Position numbers and translations under genes: made by a program | Part shown: positions 41,270 through 49,490 of the stretch, one piece after another | Numbering within the stretch: the stretch's first letter is position 1 | Layout: each line of letters opens with the position of its first letter | Source: Streptomyces rishiriensis | GTDB taxonomy: Bacteria; Actinomycetota; Actinomycetes; Streptomycetales; Streptomycetaceae | Length of the DNA stretch: 64,000 nt | Direction: 5' to 3' | Assembly (NCBI RefSeq): GCF_003112535.1 | Contig: NZ_BEWA01000010.1 | Span: forward strand, 124,001 to 188,000 | Notes under the pieces: generated by a model | The model's database searches: none | Told to the model about the DNA's origin: nothing | What the model saw: only the letters and a program-made list of their open reading frames with translations

Positions 41270-42107
41270 TCAGGAGGACGGCAGGAAGCGAGCGATCTCC
41301 GCCGCCACGGCTTCGGGGACAACCGACGGTGCGAAGTGCATCTGGCCGGGAAACGTCGTGTAGGTGACGTCGGGCAGTACGGTCGCGAGCCGGTCGAGAG
41401 TTGCGGGCATCGGCTGCCAGGTGTCGGCGCCCCGCATCAGCAGCGTCGGGACGGTGACCATGGACCAGCGCTCCACGTCCACCGAGTCGGCGGCCATCGA
41501 TTCGAGGTCACGGCACCAGCCGGGCGCTTCGTCGGGTTCGTTGTCGGGTTCGCTGGCGGTGGACTCGCCCGCATCCATGAGGTCCAGCAGCGCGGCCGGG
41601 ACGCGGGCCACCTTCTCCGCCAGGAGCCGATCGGCTCGCCGCCGGTCACCGTTTGCGGTCAGTTCCTCGAACTCGCCCAACACGGGCGCCAGTTCTTCGC
41701 CGGCGGCGTACAGCGGCGGTTCCCACAGCACCAGCGAGCGAACCGGCAGTCCGGCTGCTGCTGCGTGCAGAGCGACGGTGGCGCCGTAGGACATGCCGAC
41801 CAGGTGCACAGGGCGGCCGATCGTGGCGATCAGAGCCTTGAGGTCCTCCACCTCGTCGGCAAAGCGCTTCGGTGGTCGGCCGGGCCCGCTCGGGGCGTAC
41901 CCGCGGCGGGCGGGCGTCCAGAGCTCGAAGCGGCCCGGCGAGGTGTTCGGCCACCGGCTGCCAGGAGTGCAGTCCACCGCCGGAGCCATGGACCATCACG
42001 ACCGCCGGCCCCGAGCCGAGCTGCCGACAGCTGATCACGGTGCCGTCGAAGGACGCAAAGGATGCGATGACCCCGATGGACTCTGACAACTCGATCTCGC
42101 TCGACAT
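41270..42107 (-). pseudogene. Alpha/beta hydrolase disrupted by a +1 frameshift
   Basis: The N-terminal part (from ATG 42107: MSSEIELSESIGV, VVMVHGSGGGLHSW with the oxyanion HGSGGG) is in one frame. The rest (RFELWTPARRGYAPSG, nucleophile elbow LVGMSYGATVAL, histidine region FPGQMHFAP) is in another. The switch maps to the run of three C at about 41934-41936, where one extra base would explain it. Together the parts give a normal hydrolase of about 278 residues. It is either a recent pseudogene or a sequencing error, since everything else is intact. No substrate can be inferred. Confidence 0.78.
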
Positions 42108-42625
42108 GCCAGGACCGTTGCACGGTCCATCCGGGCCGGTCCACCGAATTTCCGCACCTGAAGCAGACGTCCTCAGTTCAACTCCGTGGGAAGACTCCGA
42201 CCCGACGATTCTCCGTCCGGCGCGCCGGACCGGTTGCGGCACGATCTGACGCCTGCGGCTTCGTTTCGAGGAACGTCGAAATGCGTGCGGCCCGCTGCGC
42301 GATCGGGGGATAACTGTCACTGCTCCCAACGGGGGGAGTCACACCCAGCACCGCTGAGGGAGCCAAGTGAGCCGAGCATGTTCCTCGCACCTCGACCGGG
42401 CCCACGGCCCGATCCGATCACTACGGTGTGCGGGCCGCCACCGGCAGCCGTTCGGTGTCGCGTGAACCGGCGCCGTCCCGCTCGCCGCAGGTGGCTGCGG
42501 TCGCCACCGCAGCCAAAACGGAAGAACGCGCCGTCACCCACGGTGTTCCGCGAGGCGCGAACGCCGCAGAACAGCGGCTTTCAGGATGGCCGGCCTGCCT
42601 ACGCATCACCGATCGAGGAGGACGA
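42108..42625 (+). other. Intergenic region upstream of the AraC regulator, no gene supported
   Basis: This stretch of 518 bp has no frame with convincing protein character. A CTCCCAAC-GGGGGGAG stretch near 42321-42338 is partly self-complementary. Local base composition around 42280-42320 is less GC-rich. It probably carries the promoter of the AraC gene. Confidence 0.4.
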
Positions 42626-43636
42626 GTGGAGAACGTCCCGGAGTTCGTCCTGTACGAGGGGCGTGACCTGGCGCGCATGCACGAGGCCGTGGCCGCCCAG
42701 TTCGCCCCGCACCGGCTGAGACTGCTCGGGCAGGAGGCCGGGCCGGCCTCCTTCCGGGTGAGCAACTCGCAAGGTGACATGGCCCTTTACCGCTTGCGCC
42801 ATGGGGCCGACGTGGAGATACGCCCCGTAGCTCTGCAGGGCCTGTATCTGATCCACATCCCCCTGGCCGGCCGCAGCAGTCTGGTCGTCGACGGAGAGCC
42901 AGTGGCCACCGCACAGGACGTCGTCAGCCCGGGACAGCGGATGGAGATCCGCCGGTCCCACGACAGCGACATGATGATCCTGCGCATCCCGCGGCCGGTC
43001 CTCGACCGGGCGATCGAGTTGCGGGGCATCCCCGTCGTCCCGGGCGTCCCGGTCCGGTTCACGCCCGCCATCGACATCCGAAGCCCCGGCTCACGGGCCT
43101 GGCTGCGCACGTTGCACGCCTATGCCGAGGCGTTGAAGAGTGGGCTTCTCGCCTGCTCGCCGCTCGGGACGCGCCACTTCGAACAGCTGCTGGCGCACGG
43201 ACTGCTGGACAGCCAGCCCAGCAGCCTCAGTGAATCCCTGCGGCGTTCCGCCCGGCACGCCGCACTGCCGGGCGCACTGCGCCGGGCGATGACGTACTGC
43301 GATGAGCATGCCGGCGAACCGCTGTCCATTGCCGACATGGCGCTCGCCTCGGGGCTGAGCGTCCCGGCACTGAGGGCCGCCTTCCGTGCCCACCTCGGCA
43401 CCACCCCGCTGATGTACCTGCGCAGGGTCAGGCTCGACAGCGCCCACCAGGACCTGCTCGCGATCGCCGAGGGCCGGCACGACGGCACGGTCACCGACGT
43501 GGCACTGCGCTGGGGGTTCGTCCATCTCGGACGCTTCGCTGCGCTCTACAAGGCCACCTACGGCACTGTGCCGTCCAGAACGGCCGGTCTTCGCGGCTAT
43601 CCGGAAACCGCTCGTATCCGGTCCGCCTGTGGATAG
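42626..43636 (+). CDS. AraC-family transcriptional regulator
   Basis: 336 residues from GTG 42626, preceded by GAGGAGG. The N-terminal half is a cupin-like sensor domain of the AraC-binding-like type (LYLIHIPLAGRSSLVVDGEPV). The C-terminal 110 residues hold two helix-turn-helix motifs (LSIADMALASGLSVPALRAAFRAHLG, then VTDVALRWGFVHLGRFAALYKATYG). It is 105 bp upstream of the cysteine-rich peptide gene and on the same strand. This makes it the likely activator of the peptide operon. The inducer is unknown. Confidence 0.88.
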   Translation: MENVPEFVLYEGRDLARMHEAVAAQFAPHRLRLLGQEAGPASFRVSNSQGDMALYRLRHGADVEIRPVALQGLYLIHIPLAGRSSLVVDGEPVATAQDVVSPGQRMEIRRSHDSDMMILRIPRPVLDRAIELRGIPVVPGVPVRFTPAIDIRSPGSRAWLRTLHAYAEALKSGLLACSPLGTRHFEQLLAHGLLDSQPSSLSESLRRSARHAALPGALRRAMTYCDEHAGEPLSIADMALASGLSVPALRAAFRAHLGTTPLMYLRRVRLDSAHQDLLAIAEGRHDGTVTDVALRWGFVHLGRFAALYKATYGTVPSRTAGLRGYPETARIRSACG

Positions 43637-43741
43637 TTCGTCAACTGCCGCGCACTTAGCGTTTCTTGCACAGAAACGGGTCCATCCGGACCCGTCCGGC
43701 CGGGGATTCCGGCCCGGACCACAGATACGGGAGGAGAGACG

Positions 43742-43963
43742 ATGAGCACTCTTACCGCTGTTGCCGACAAGCTGCTGAGCCACATCGTTCCGAGTCGGGC
43801 GGCGCATGCCACGTCGTCCGGCGCCAACGGCTGCTGGATCGAGCAGAGGGTCTGCAACCCTCACTGCCCCTTCTGGTACTGGAAGGAAGACCTCCACTGG
43901 AGGTGCAGCGACGGCAGCACCTTCGTGTCGCAGACGGGCTGCACGGACTCGGACGACTGCTGA
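43742..43963 (+). CDS. Six-cysteine peptide precursor (probable disulfide-rich exported peptide)
   Basis: 73 residues with a strong GGGAGGAGAG ribosome site before the ATG. The first 30 residues look like a leader: amphipathic LTAVADKLLSHIV and then AAHA, an A-x-A site cleavable after Ala23. It is not a normal hydrophobic signal peptide. The core has Cys31, 38, 42, 55, 67 and 73 and four Trp (32, 45, 47, 53) and ends in Cys. Six cysteines allow three disulfides. It is followed by genes for two redox proteins, an ABC exporter and a signal peptidase, all on the same strand. The core phrase RCSDGSTF recalls the cysteine region of methylamine dehydrogenase light chain; that likeness is from memory and weak. 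Confidence 0.82.
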   Translation: MSTLTAVADKLLSHIVPSRAAHATSSGANGCWIEQRVCNPHCPFWYWKEDLHWRCSDGSTFVSQTGCTDSDDC

Positions 43964-44004
43964 GCCGTCCCCGCCCGTCGGCACAGTGACATGACATGAA
44001 CGAA

Positions 44005-44037
44005 GCGTCGCGCCCCGGTGATAGCGGGGCGCGACGC
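44005..44037 (+). terminator. Perfect hairpin between peptide gene and maturation genes (attenuator-like)
   Basis: A 13-bp perfect inverted repeat GCGTCGCGCCCCG with a 7-nt loop lies 41 bp after the peptide stop and 24 bp before the ATG of the membrane protein. Such hairpins often stop most transcripts after a precursor gene and let a few read through to the processing genes. They may also protect the short mRNA. Confidence 0.75.
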
Positions 44038-44061
44038 CTCTCATCCAGAGGTGAACCCTCC

Positions 44062-44595
44062 ATGGCCCATGTTCTCATTTCCTGCCGTGCCTTCATCACC
44101 CTCGTGTTCGTGCTCTCCGTGGCGGGCAAGGTCAAAGGCCGGCAGGCATTTCGCGGATTCACCGATTCGGTAGGGGCGTTGGCCCCGCGCCTTCCCGCCG
44201 GGCCTGCCGCGGTGTCGGTGATCACTACCGAGGCGCTGATCGTCGTCCTGCTCGCGCTGCCGATGACGCTTCTTGCCGGATTCGTCCTTGCCACCGGACT
44301 GCTGAGTGCCTTCTCCTTGGCGATCGGTGCGAGTGTGCGGCGCGGCGATCAGGTCGCATGCCGCTGCTTCGGCGCGGCCTCCACCGCTCCCGTGGGCCCC
44401 GCGCATCTGATCAGGAACGCGTTCCTGCTGGCCGGTTCGCTGGCAGGCCTGCTCTGCGCGCTGACGGCGGGCGGGGGCGCCGTCGGGACCGCGGGCGTGG
44501 CCACCTCGTTCGTGTTCGGCGCCGCGGCCGCCGGCGTGACGCTGCTCACCGACGACATCTCCCGGCTGTTTCGGCCGCTCCGGCAAGAAGGGTAA
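44062..44595 (+). CDS. MauE/DoxX-family redox-associated membrane protein
   Basis: 177 residues from ATG 44062. An upstream ATG at 43996 lies before the hairpin and is less likely. It has four hydrophobic membrane segments and the MauE signatures FITLVFVLSVAGKVKGRQAFRGF and RGDQVACRCFGA, where the C-R-C pair is in the position of the family's redox cysteines. MauE works with MauD in forming the many disulfides of methylamine dehydrogenase light chain. Here the neighbouring six-cysteine peptide is the obvious client. It is followed 5 bp later by the thioredoxin-like gene. Confidence 0.85.
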   Translation: MAHVLISCRAFITLVFVLSVAGKVKGRQAFRGFTDSVGALAPRLPAGPAAVSVITTEALIVVLLALPMTLLAGFVLATGLLSAFSLAIGASVRRGDQVACRCFGAASTAPVGPAHLIRNAFLLAGSLAGLLCALTAGGGAVGTAGVATSFVFGAAAAGVTLLTDDISRLFRPLRQEG

Positions 44596-44600
44596 GAACC

Positions 44601-45155
44601 ATGTCCTACGTCATCGCACTGACCGCTTTGTTCGGGGCACTGTGCGTGCTGAACATCATGCTCACCGTGGGGGTCCTGCGGCGGCTGCGCGAGATCGAGG
44701 AGCGGACCGCCTACAGCGGACTGGATCTGACCCCGGGCCCCCTCGACGTGATGCTGGCGGTGGGCGAGCAGGTGGGCGCGTTCACCACCGTCACCACCGA
44801 GGGCGAGCTTCTCTCCGACGCCTTCCTGTCGGACGGCCCCACGGTGGTCGGCATCTTCGCGCACGGCTGCGGCAAGTGCGACGAGCGGCTGCCGGAGTTC
44901 GTCTCGTTCGTCCGGGCGCACGGAATCTCCCGCGAGCGGGCGCTGGCCCTGATGGTGGGGACGCCCGAGCAGGTCGAGGCGAAGCGGGCGCTCGCCGAAC
45001 CCGTGTCCACCGTGGTGATCGAGGAACTGGACGGCCCGGTGTCCCTGGCCCTGGCCGCACGGGTGTACCCGGCGCTCGCGGTGATCGGCCCGGACAAGGT
45101 GGTCCGGGCGACGGGTTCACTGATCAGGCACGTGTCGTCCTTGGTGGACGCGTGA
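44601..45155 (+). CDS. Membrane-anchored thioredoxin-like protein (MauD/TlpA type)
   Basis: 184 residues. An N-terminal membrane anchor (about 4-26) is followed by a thioredoxin-like fold starting near 55 (VGEQVGAFTTVTTEGEL). The active-site motif CGKC is in GIFAHGCGKCDERLPEF (about 96). Family members exchange disulfides outside the membrane. The position directly after the MauE-like gene repeats the order of mauE/mauD. Its stop overlaps the start of the ABC transporter gene (GTGA), so it is made together with the exporter. Likely role: isomerisation or oxidation of the peptide's cysteines. Confidence 0.85.
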   Translation: MSYVIALTALFGALCVLNIMLTVGVLRRLREIEERTAYSGLDLTPGPLDVMLAVGEQVGAFTTVTTEGELLSDAFLSDGPTVVGIFAHGCGKCDERLPEFVSFVRAHGISRERALALMVGTPEQVEAKRALAEPVSTVVIEELDGPVSLALAARVYPALAVIGPDKVVRATGSLIRHVSSLVDA

Positions 45156-47011
45156 CGACGACGCAGGGCATCCTCAAGGCGCTGAGGCTGACCTGGCGTG
45201 CCTCGCGCGGGGGAACCTGCGTGCTGGCGCTGCTCACCTTCGTCAGCGCCGTGACCCCCGTGGCTGCCGCCTGGCTGACCAAGTCGCTGCTGGATCTCCT
45301 CGCCCACGGAGGCGGCGCGCAACGCGGCCAGGTCGTTCTGCTGGCAGCGGGCCTTGCCGCCGCGGGACTGTTCACCGGCTGCCTGCCCCAGCTGCTCATG
45401 TACGCCAACAAGGAGTTCGAGCGTGCCGTGGGCCTGCTGGCGCAGCAACAGCTGTACGAGGCGACCGGCCGGCTCGTGGGGCTGGCCCGGTTCGAGGACC
45501 CGGCGTTCGTGGACCGCCTCCGGCTCGCGCAGCAGCACGGCGGCGCCACTCCCGGCGTCCTGGTGGCCACGATCCTGTCCGTGGTGCGCGCGGTGGCCAT
45601 GGCCGGCGGATTTCTGGGCTCGCTGCTGCTGCTCGCCTGGTGGCTGCCGGCGGTCGTCGTCGTGTCCGTCGTGCCGGTGCTGGCATCGGAGATGTGGCTC
45701 GCCAAGCGCCGGGTGAACGCCTACTGGCAGATCGGCCCGACGGAACGACGGGAGATCTTCTACCGGGAGCTGCTGACGAACCTTCAGGCCGTCAAGGAGA
45801 TACGGCTGTTCGATATCGGCGGACAGCTCTGTGCGCGGATGACACGGGAGAAGGTCAAGGCCAACTCCGTCCGGGCCCGGCTAGACCGGCAGGAGCTGGG
45901 GGCTCAGACACTGGCAGGTCTCGTCACCGCGAGCAGCGCGGGCGCGGCTGTCATCTGGGCGGTGCTCGCGGCGCTGAGCGGGCGTATCTCCCTGGGCGAC
46001 GTATCGCTGATGATGGCGTCCGTGGCCGGAGTCCAGTCCGCGGGCTCCGGGCTCATGCGGGACATCGCCAAGTCCCATCAGCAACTGCTCATGTTCCGGC
46101 ACTACTTGTCCATCGTCGACGGTGCACCGGATCTTCCGGTGCCGCAGAAGCCGTCGCCGGTTCCCGCGCTGTCCTCGGGCATCGAGTTCCGGGATGTGTG
46201 GTTCCGCTACTCACCCGAACATCCGTGGGCGCTGCGGGGCGTCAGTTTCCGGCTCGGCCACGGGCGTTGCCTCGCACTGGTCGGACGCAACGGCGCGGGC
46301 AAGAGCACGATCGTGAAGCTGCTCTGCCGCATGTACGACCCCGAGCGGGGCGCGATCCTGTGGGACGGCGTGGACCTGCGGGAACTGGACCCGCCGGAGC
46401 TTCGGCGCCGGATCGGCGCGGTGTTCCAGGACTACATGACGTACGACCTGAGCGCCTACGAGAACATCGCGCTGGGCGATCTGCCGAACGCGTCGCCCGA
46501 GCGGGTGACGGAGGCGGCGCAGCGGTCGGGCGCGGACACCTTCGTCCGGGAACTGCCGCGCGGGTACGACACCTTGCTGTCCCGGATCTTCTTCCAGGGC
46601 GACGAGGAGGACGGAGACGGCGACCGGGGTGTGACGCTGTCGGGCGGCCAGTGGCAGCGGCTGGCCATCGCGCGGGCCTATCTGCGCGGGCGCCAGGACC
46701 TGCTGATTCTGGACGAACCCAGCTCCGGCCTGGACGCCGAGACGGAGGCCAGGATCCATCGCCAGTTGCGTGAGTACCGCGGAAGCCGCACGAGCGTACT
46801 GATATCGCACCGGCTGGGATCGGTACGGGAGGCGGACGAGCTGCTGGTCGTCGACGACGGTGAGGTGGCCGAGCAGGGGACGCACGACGAGCTGATCGCG
46901 CACGGAGGGCTGTACGCGGGGATGTTCGCGGCGCAGGCCGAGGGCTACCAGTCCAGGACCGCTGAGCCGGTGGCGAACGTTCCGGGACAGCCCGTGGAGG
47001 CGAGACAGTGA
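45152..47011 (+). CDS. ABC exporter with fused membrane and ATPase domains
   Basis: 619 residues from GTG 45152. About six membrane segments occupy residues 20-310. The ATPase domain has GRNGAGKST (Walker A, about 382), LSGGQWQRLAIARAYLRG (signature) and LLILDEPSSGLD (Walker B), with the switch histidine in LISHRLGS. There is no N-terminal C39 peptidase domain, so leader removal must be done by another protein. The S26 peptidase gene that overlaps its 3' end fits this. The predicted cargo is the six-cysteine peptide. The overlaps on both sides show tight coupling. Confidence 0.92.
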   Translation: MTTTQGILKALRLTWRASRGGTCVLALLTFVSAVTPVAAAWLTKSLLDLLAHGGGAQRGQVVLLAAGLAAAGLFTGCLPQLLMYANKEFERAVGLLAQQQLYEATGRLVGLARFEDPAFVDRLRLAQQHGGATPGVLVATILSVVRAVAMAGGFLGSLLLLAWWLPAVVVVSVVPVLASEMWLAKRRVNAYWQIGPTERREIFYRELLTNLQAVKEIRLFDIGGQLCARMTREKVKANSVRARLDRQELGAQTLAGLVTASSAGAAVIWAVLAALSGRISLGDVSLMMASVAGVQSAGSGLMRDIAKSHQQLLMFRHYLSIVDGAPDLPVPQKPSPVPALSSGIEFRDVWFRYSPEHPWALRGVSFRLGHGRCLALVGRNGAGKSTIVKLLCRMYDPERGAILWDGVDLRELDPPELRRRIGAVFQDYMTYDLSAYENIALGDLPNASPERVTEAAQRSGADTFVRELPRGYDTLLSRIFFQGDEEDGDGDRGVTLSGGQWQRLAIARAYLRGRQDLLILDEPSSGLDAETEARIHRQLREYRGSRTSVLISHRLGSVREADELLVVDDGEVAEQGTHDELIAHGGLYAGMFAAQAEGYQSRTAEPVANVPGQPVEARQ

Positions 47012-47544
47012 CCTGGCTCATCGCTGCGGCGGCGATGACCGCAGGGCTCCTGGCCTCCGCTCGGGCGGCGCTGACGTGGGTCCGCCGGACCGTCGTTCTG
47101 GTGCTGGTGCACGGCCGGAGCATGAGTCCGGCGTATCTGCCGGGTGACTGGGTGGTGGGCCGGCGCGTGGCGGCGGCGCGACTGCGCCGCGGCGACGTGG
47201 TGATCGTGGACATGCCGCCGACCGGTCAGGCACCCGAGGGCCACACCCTGCTGGGCCGGCTGACGATCAAGCGGATCGCGGCCCTGCCGGGCGATGCCCT
47301 GCCCGCAGGCGTGCCGGGCGGGGCACCGGGCGCACCGGTGCCTGCCGGTCACGTGGTCGTCCTGGGTGACAACCGGTCCCTGAGCACGGACTCCCGGCAT
47401 CACGGCCCGGTGCCGTCGTCATGGGTCGTCGGCAGGGCGGTGCGCAAGGCGCACCTGCCCGGGATGAGGACGGTCCCCTCGCGGGACGCGCCTCTCAAGC
47501 ACCGTTCCGGTGTCGGAAACGAGCCTGCCGCGCCGTCTGACTGA
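47008..47544 (+). CDS. S26-family signal peptidase
   Basis: 178 residues from GTG 47008 (4-bp overlap with the exporter). One N-terminal membrane segment is followed by the catalytic serine box HGRSMSPAYLPGDWVVG (Ser near 39) and the lysine box LTIKRIAALPGD. The C-terminal VLGDNRSLSTDSRHHGPVP closes the family pattern. The enzyme faces the outside and cuts small-residue A-x-A-like sites. As a peptidase dedicated to this operon it probably removes the peptide leader, perhaps at the AAHA site. The last 25 residues are variable. Confidence 0.9.
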   Translation: MTWLIAAAAMTAGLLASARAALTWVRRTVVLVLVHGRSMSPAYLPGDWVVGRRVAAARLRRGDVVIVDMPPTGQAPEGHTLLGRLTIKRIAALPGDALPAGVPGGAPGAPVPAGHVVVLGDNRSLSTDSRHHGPVPSSWVVGRAVRKAHLPGMRTVPSRDAPLKHRSGVGNEPAAPSD

Positions 47545-47765
47545 ACGCCGGGGTGGCCAGTCCGCCCAGACTCATGTCGCGCCGGGTGTCACCAAGGCAG
47601 GCCTGTTGTCGCTGCGCGTCGGATCCTGGCTGTGCCAGGGGCGCGGTTCCGGCACGCCGGTGCCCGCCGGTCACCTCGTACCGCACGATGTGTCGGGAGC
47701 TGACGGCAGACCGGACGCTGTCCCCGAAATCCAGCACGGTGCCCCGGCGTTCACCGCCCCGTCGG

Positions 47766-48614
47766 TCACCGGGCAGTGGCGGCGCGGACCAGCCCCGCGA
47801 CCGCCGTTGAGCGGCTGTGTGGGGGCCATGCGATGACCGTGGTGACGTGCGGGGCGTCGGGAACCGGTACGGCGGTGAGGTCCTCGCGCAGGCCGGTGCG
47901 GCCCGACTCCGGCACGACCGCGCAGGCGCGGCCGAGGGCGATCAGCTGGGTGAGTTGCGTGTGGTCGCGCACCTGCGGTCCGGGGCCGTCCGGGAAGGTG
48001 CCGTCAGGGCGAGGCCAGCGGGGGAGGGGCAGGTCGGGAAGGTCGGTGACCTCGGCGAGCCGCACGTGGGGGCGGACGCTGAGGGGGTGGCCCACCGGGA
48101 GGACCGCGACCTGGCCCTCGGAGTGCAGGTCCTCGGTGTCGAAGCCCGCCGTGTCGTCGAACGGCCGATGTAGCAGGGCTACGTCGGCCCGGCCGTCGTG
48201 CAGCAACCGCGCCTGCTCGCCCGGGCCGCACAGCACGACGTCCACGGCCACGGCGCCGGGCTCGGCCGCGTAGGCGTCGAGGAGTTTCGCCAGCAGTTCG
48301 TCGGAGGCGCCCGCCTTCGCGGCCAGGACCACGGCGGGCCGGCCGGTCGCCGCGAGGGCGGCCCGGCGCGTGCGCCGTTCGGCGGCCTCGACGGCGTCCA
48401 GCGCCGCCCGCGCCTCCCGCAGCAGCACCGCCCCTGCCCCGGTCAGGGCGACACCCCGGCTGCCGCGCTCCAGCAGGAGGGTGCCCAGGCGCCGTTCGAG
48501 CCCGCCGATCGCCCGCGACAGCGGGGGTTGGGCGATCCCGAGTCGCCGCGCGGCCCGGCCGAAGTGCAGCTCTTCGGCGACCGCGACGAAGTACCGCAGC
48601 TCACGTGTCTCCAC
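47766..48614 (-). CDS. LysR-family transcriptional regulator
   Basis: 282 residues. The N-terminal winged helix is METRELRYFVAVAEELHFGR followed by ARRLGIAQPPLSRAIGGLERRLG. The periplasmic-binding-like effector domain begins near residue 95. It is divergent from the SDR gene at 48719 with a 104-bp shared promoter region, the usual LysR arrangement, so it probably controls that gene. The 221 bp on its other side (47545-47765) have no gene that I can support. Confidence 0.92.
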   Translation of the reverse strand: METRELRYFVAVAEELHFGRAARRLGIAQPPLSRAIGGLERRLGTLLLERGSRGVALTGAGAVLLREARAALDAVEAAERRTRRAALAATGRPAVVLAAKAGASDELLAKLLDAYAAEPGAVAVDVVLCGPGEQARLLHDGRADVALLHRPFDDTAGFDTEDLHSEGQVAVLPVGHPLSVRPHVRLAEVTDLPDLPLPRWPRPDGTFPDGPGPQVRDHTQLTQLIALGRACAVVPESGRTGLREDLTAVPVPDAPHVTTVIAWPPHSRSTAVAGLVRAATAR

Positions 48615-48718
48615 CCCGCCAGCCTAACCGGGACGGCCAGGAGCGATACCCGGGCGGTATCGCCCGCCACCCAGTCGGTCTTGGACGCCCTGCCCGACGG
48701 GGGAGAAGTATCGAGGTC

Positions 48719-49462
48719 ATGAGTGAGACGAACACTGTGAACCACCACAAGGTCGCGCTGGTGACCGGGGCCAACAAGGGCATCGGGTACGAGATCGCCG
48801 CCGGGCTCGGCGCCCTCGGCTGGTCCGTCGGCATCGGCGCGCGGAACGAGGAGCGGCGCGAGGCCGCCGTGGACAAGCTGCGCGCGGCCGGAGCCGACGC
48901 GTTCGGCGTGCCGCTGGATGTGACCGACGACGCCGGCGTGACAGCGGCGGCTCGGCTGATGGAGGAGCGGGTGGGGCGGCTCGACGCGCTCGTCAACAAC
49001 GCGGGGATCACCGGCGGCGGACCGCAGGAGCCCACCACGGTCGACGTGAACCGGGTACGGGCGGCCGTGGAGACCAACGTGATCGGCGTCATCCGCGTCA
49101 CCAACGCCCTGCTCCCCCTGCTGCGCCGCTCGCCGTCGCCGCGGATCGTGAACGTCTCCAGCAGCGTCGGCTCCCTCACACGCCAGACCACGCCCGGCGC
49201 CGAGACGGGCCCCATCGCCATCGCCTACGCTCCGTCGAAGACGTTCCTCAACGCCGTCACCGTGCAGTACGCCAAGGAACTGGCCGGCACCCACATCCTG
49301 ATCAACGCCGTCTGCCCCGGCTTCACGGCGACCGACCTCAACGACTTCCGGGGAGTGCGCACCCCCCAGCAGGGCGCCGCCGCCGCGATCCGGCTGGCCA
49401 CCGTACCGGACGACGGGCCGACCGGCCGCTTCTTCGACGACGAGGGAGAGGTGCCCTGGTGA
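48719..49462 (+). CDS. Short-chain dehydrogenase/reductase
   Basis: 247 residues from ATG 48719. It has LVTGANKGIGYEIAAGLG (about 14-31), NNAGITGGG, VNVSSSVGSL, and the active-site region AYAPSKTFLNAVTVQYAKEL with Y-x3-K (Y-A-P-S-K). The carbonyl-reductase-like TGANKGIG form is frequent among SDRs induced by aldehydes or quinones. The LysR gene upstream is the probable regulator. The substrate is unknown. Confidence 0.92.
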   Translation: MSETNTVNHHKVALVTGANKGIGYEIAAGLGALGWSVGIGARNEERREAAVDKLRAAGADAFGVPLDVTDDAGVTAAARLMEERVGRLDALVNNAGITGGGPQEPTTVDVNRVRAAVETNVIGVIRVTNALLPLLRRSPSPRIVNVSSSVGSLTRQTTPGAETGPIAIAYAPSKTFLNAVTVQYAKELAGTHILINAVCPGFTATDLNDFRGVRTPQQGAAAAIRLATVPDDGPTGRFFDDEGEVPW

Positions 49463-49490
49463 CGCGCTTCCGGCAGCCCGGACAGCACAC

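Noticed and set aside
43996..44061. Upstream ATG as start of the MauE-like protein
   Set aside because: It would place the perfect hairpin inside the coding sequence and add a charged, non-membrane N-terminus. ATG 44062 is followed directly by the first membrane segment.
47545..47765. Possible small peptide genes (both strands) after the S26 peptidase gene
   Set aside because: Minus-strand frame has GDTRRDMSLGGLATPAF, which looks precursor-like, but no good ribosome site or neighbouring modification gene supports it.
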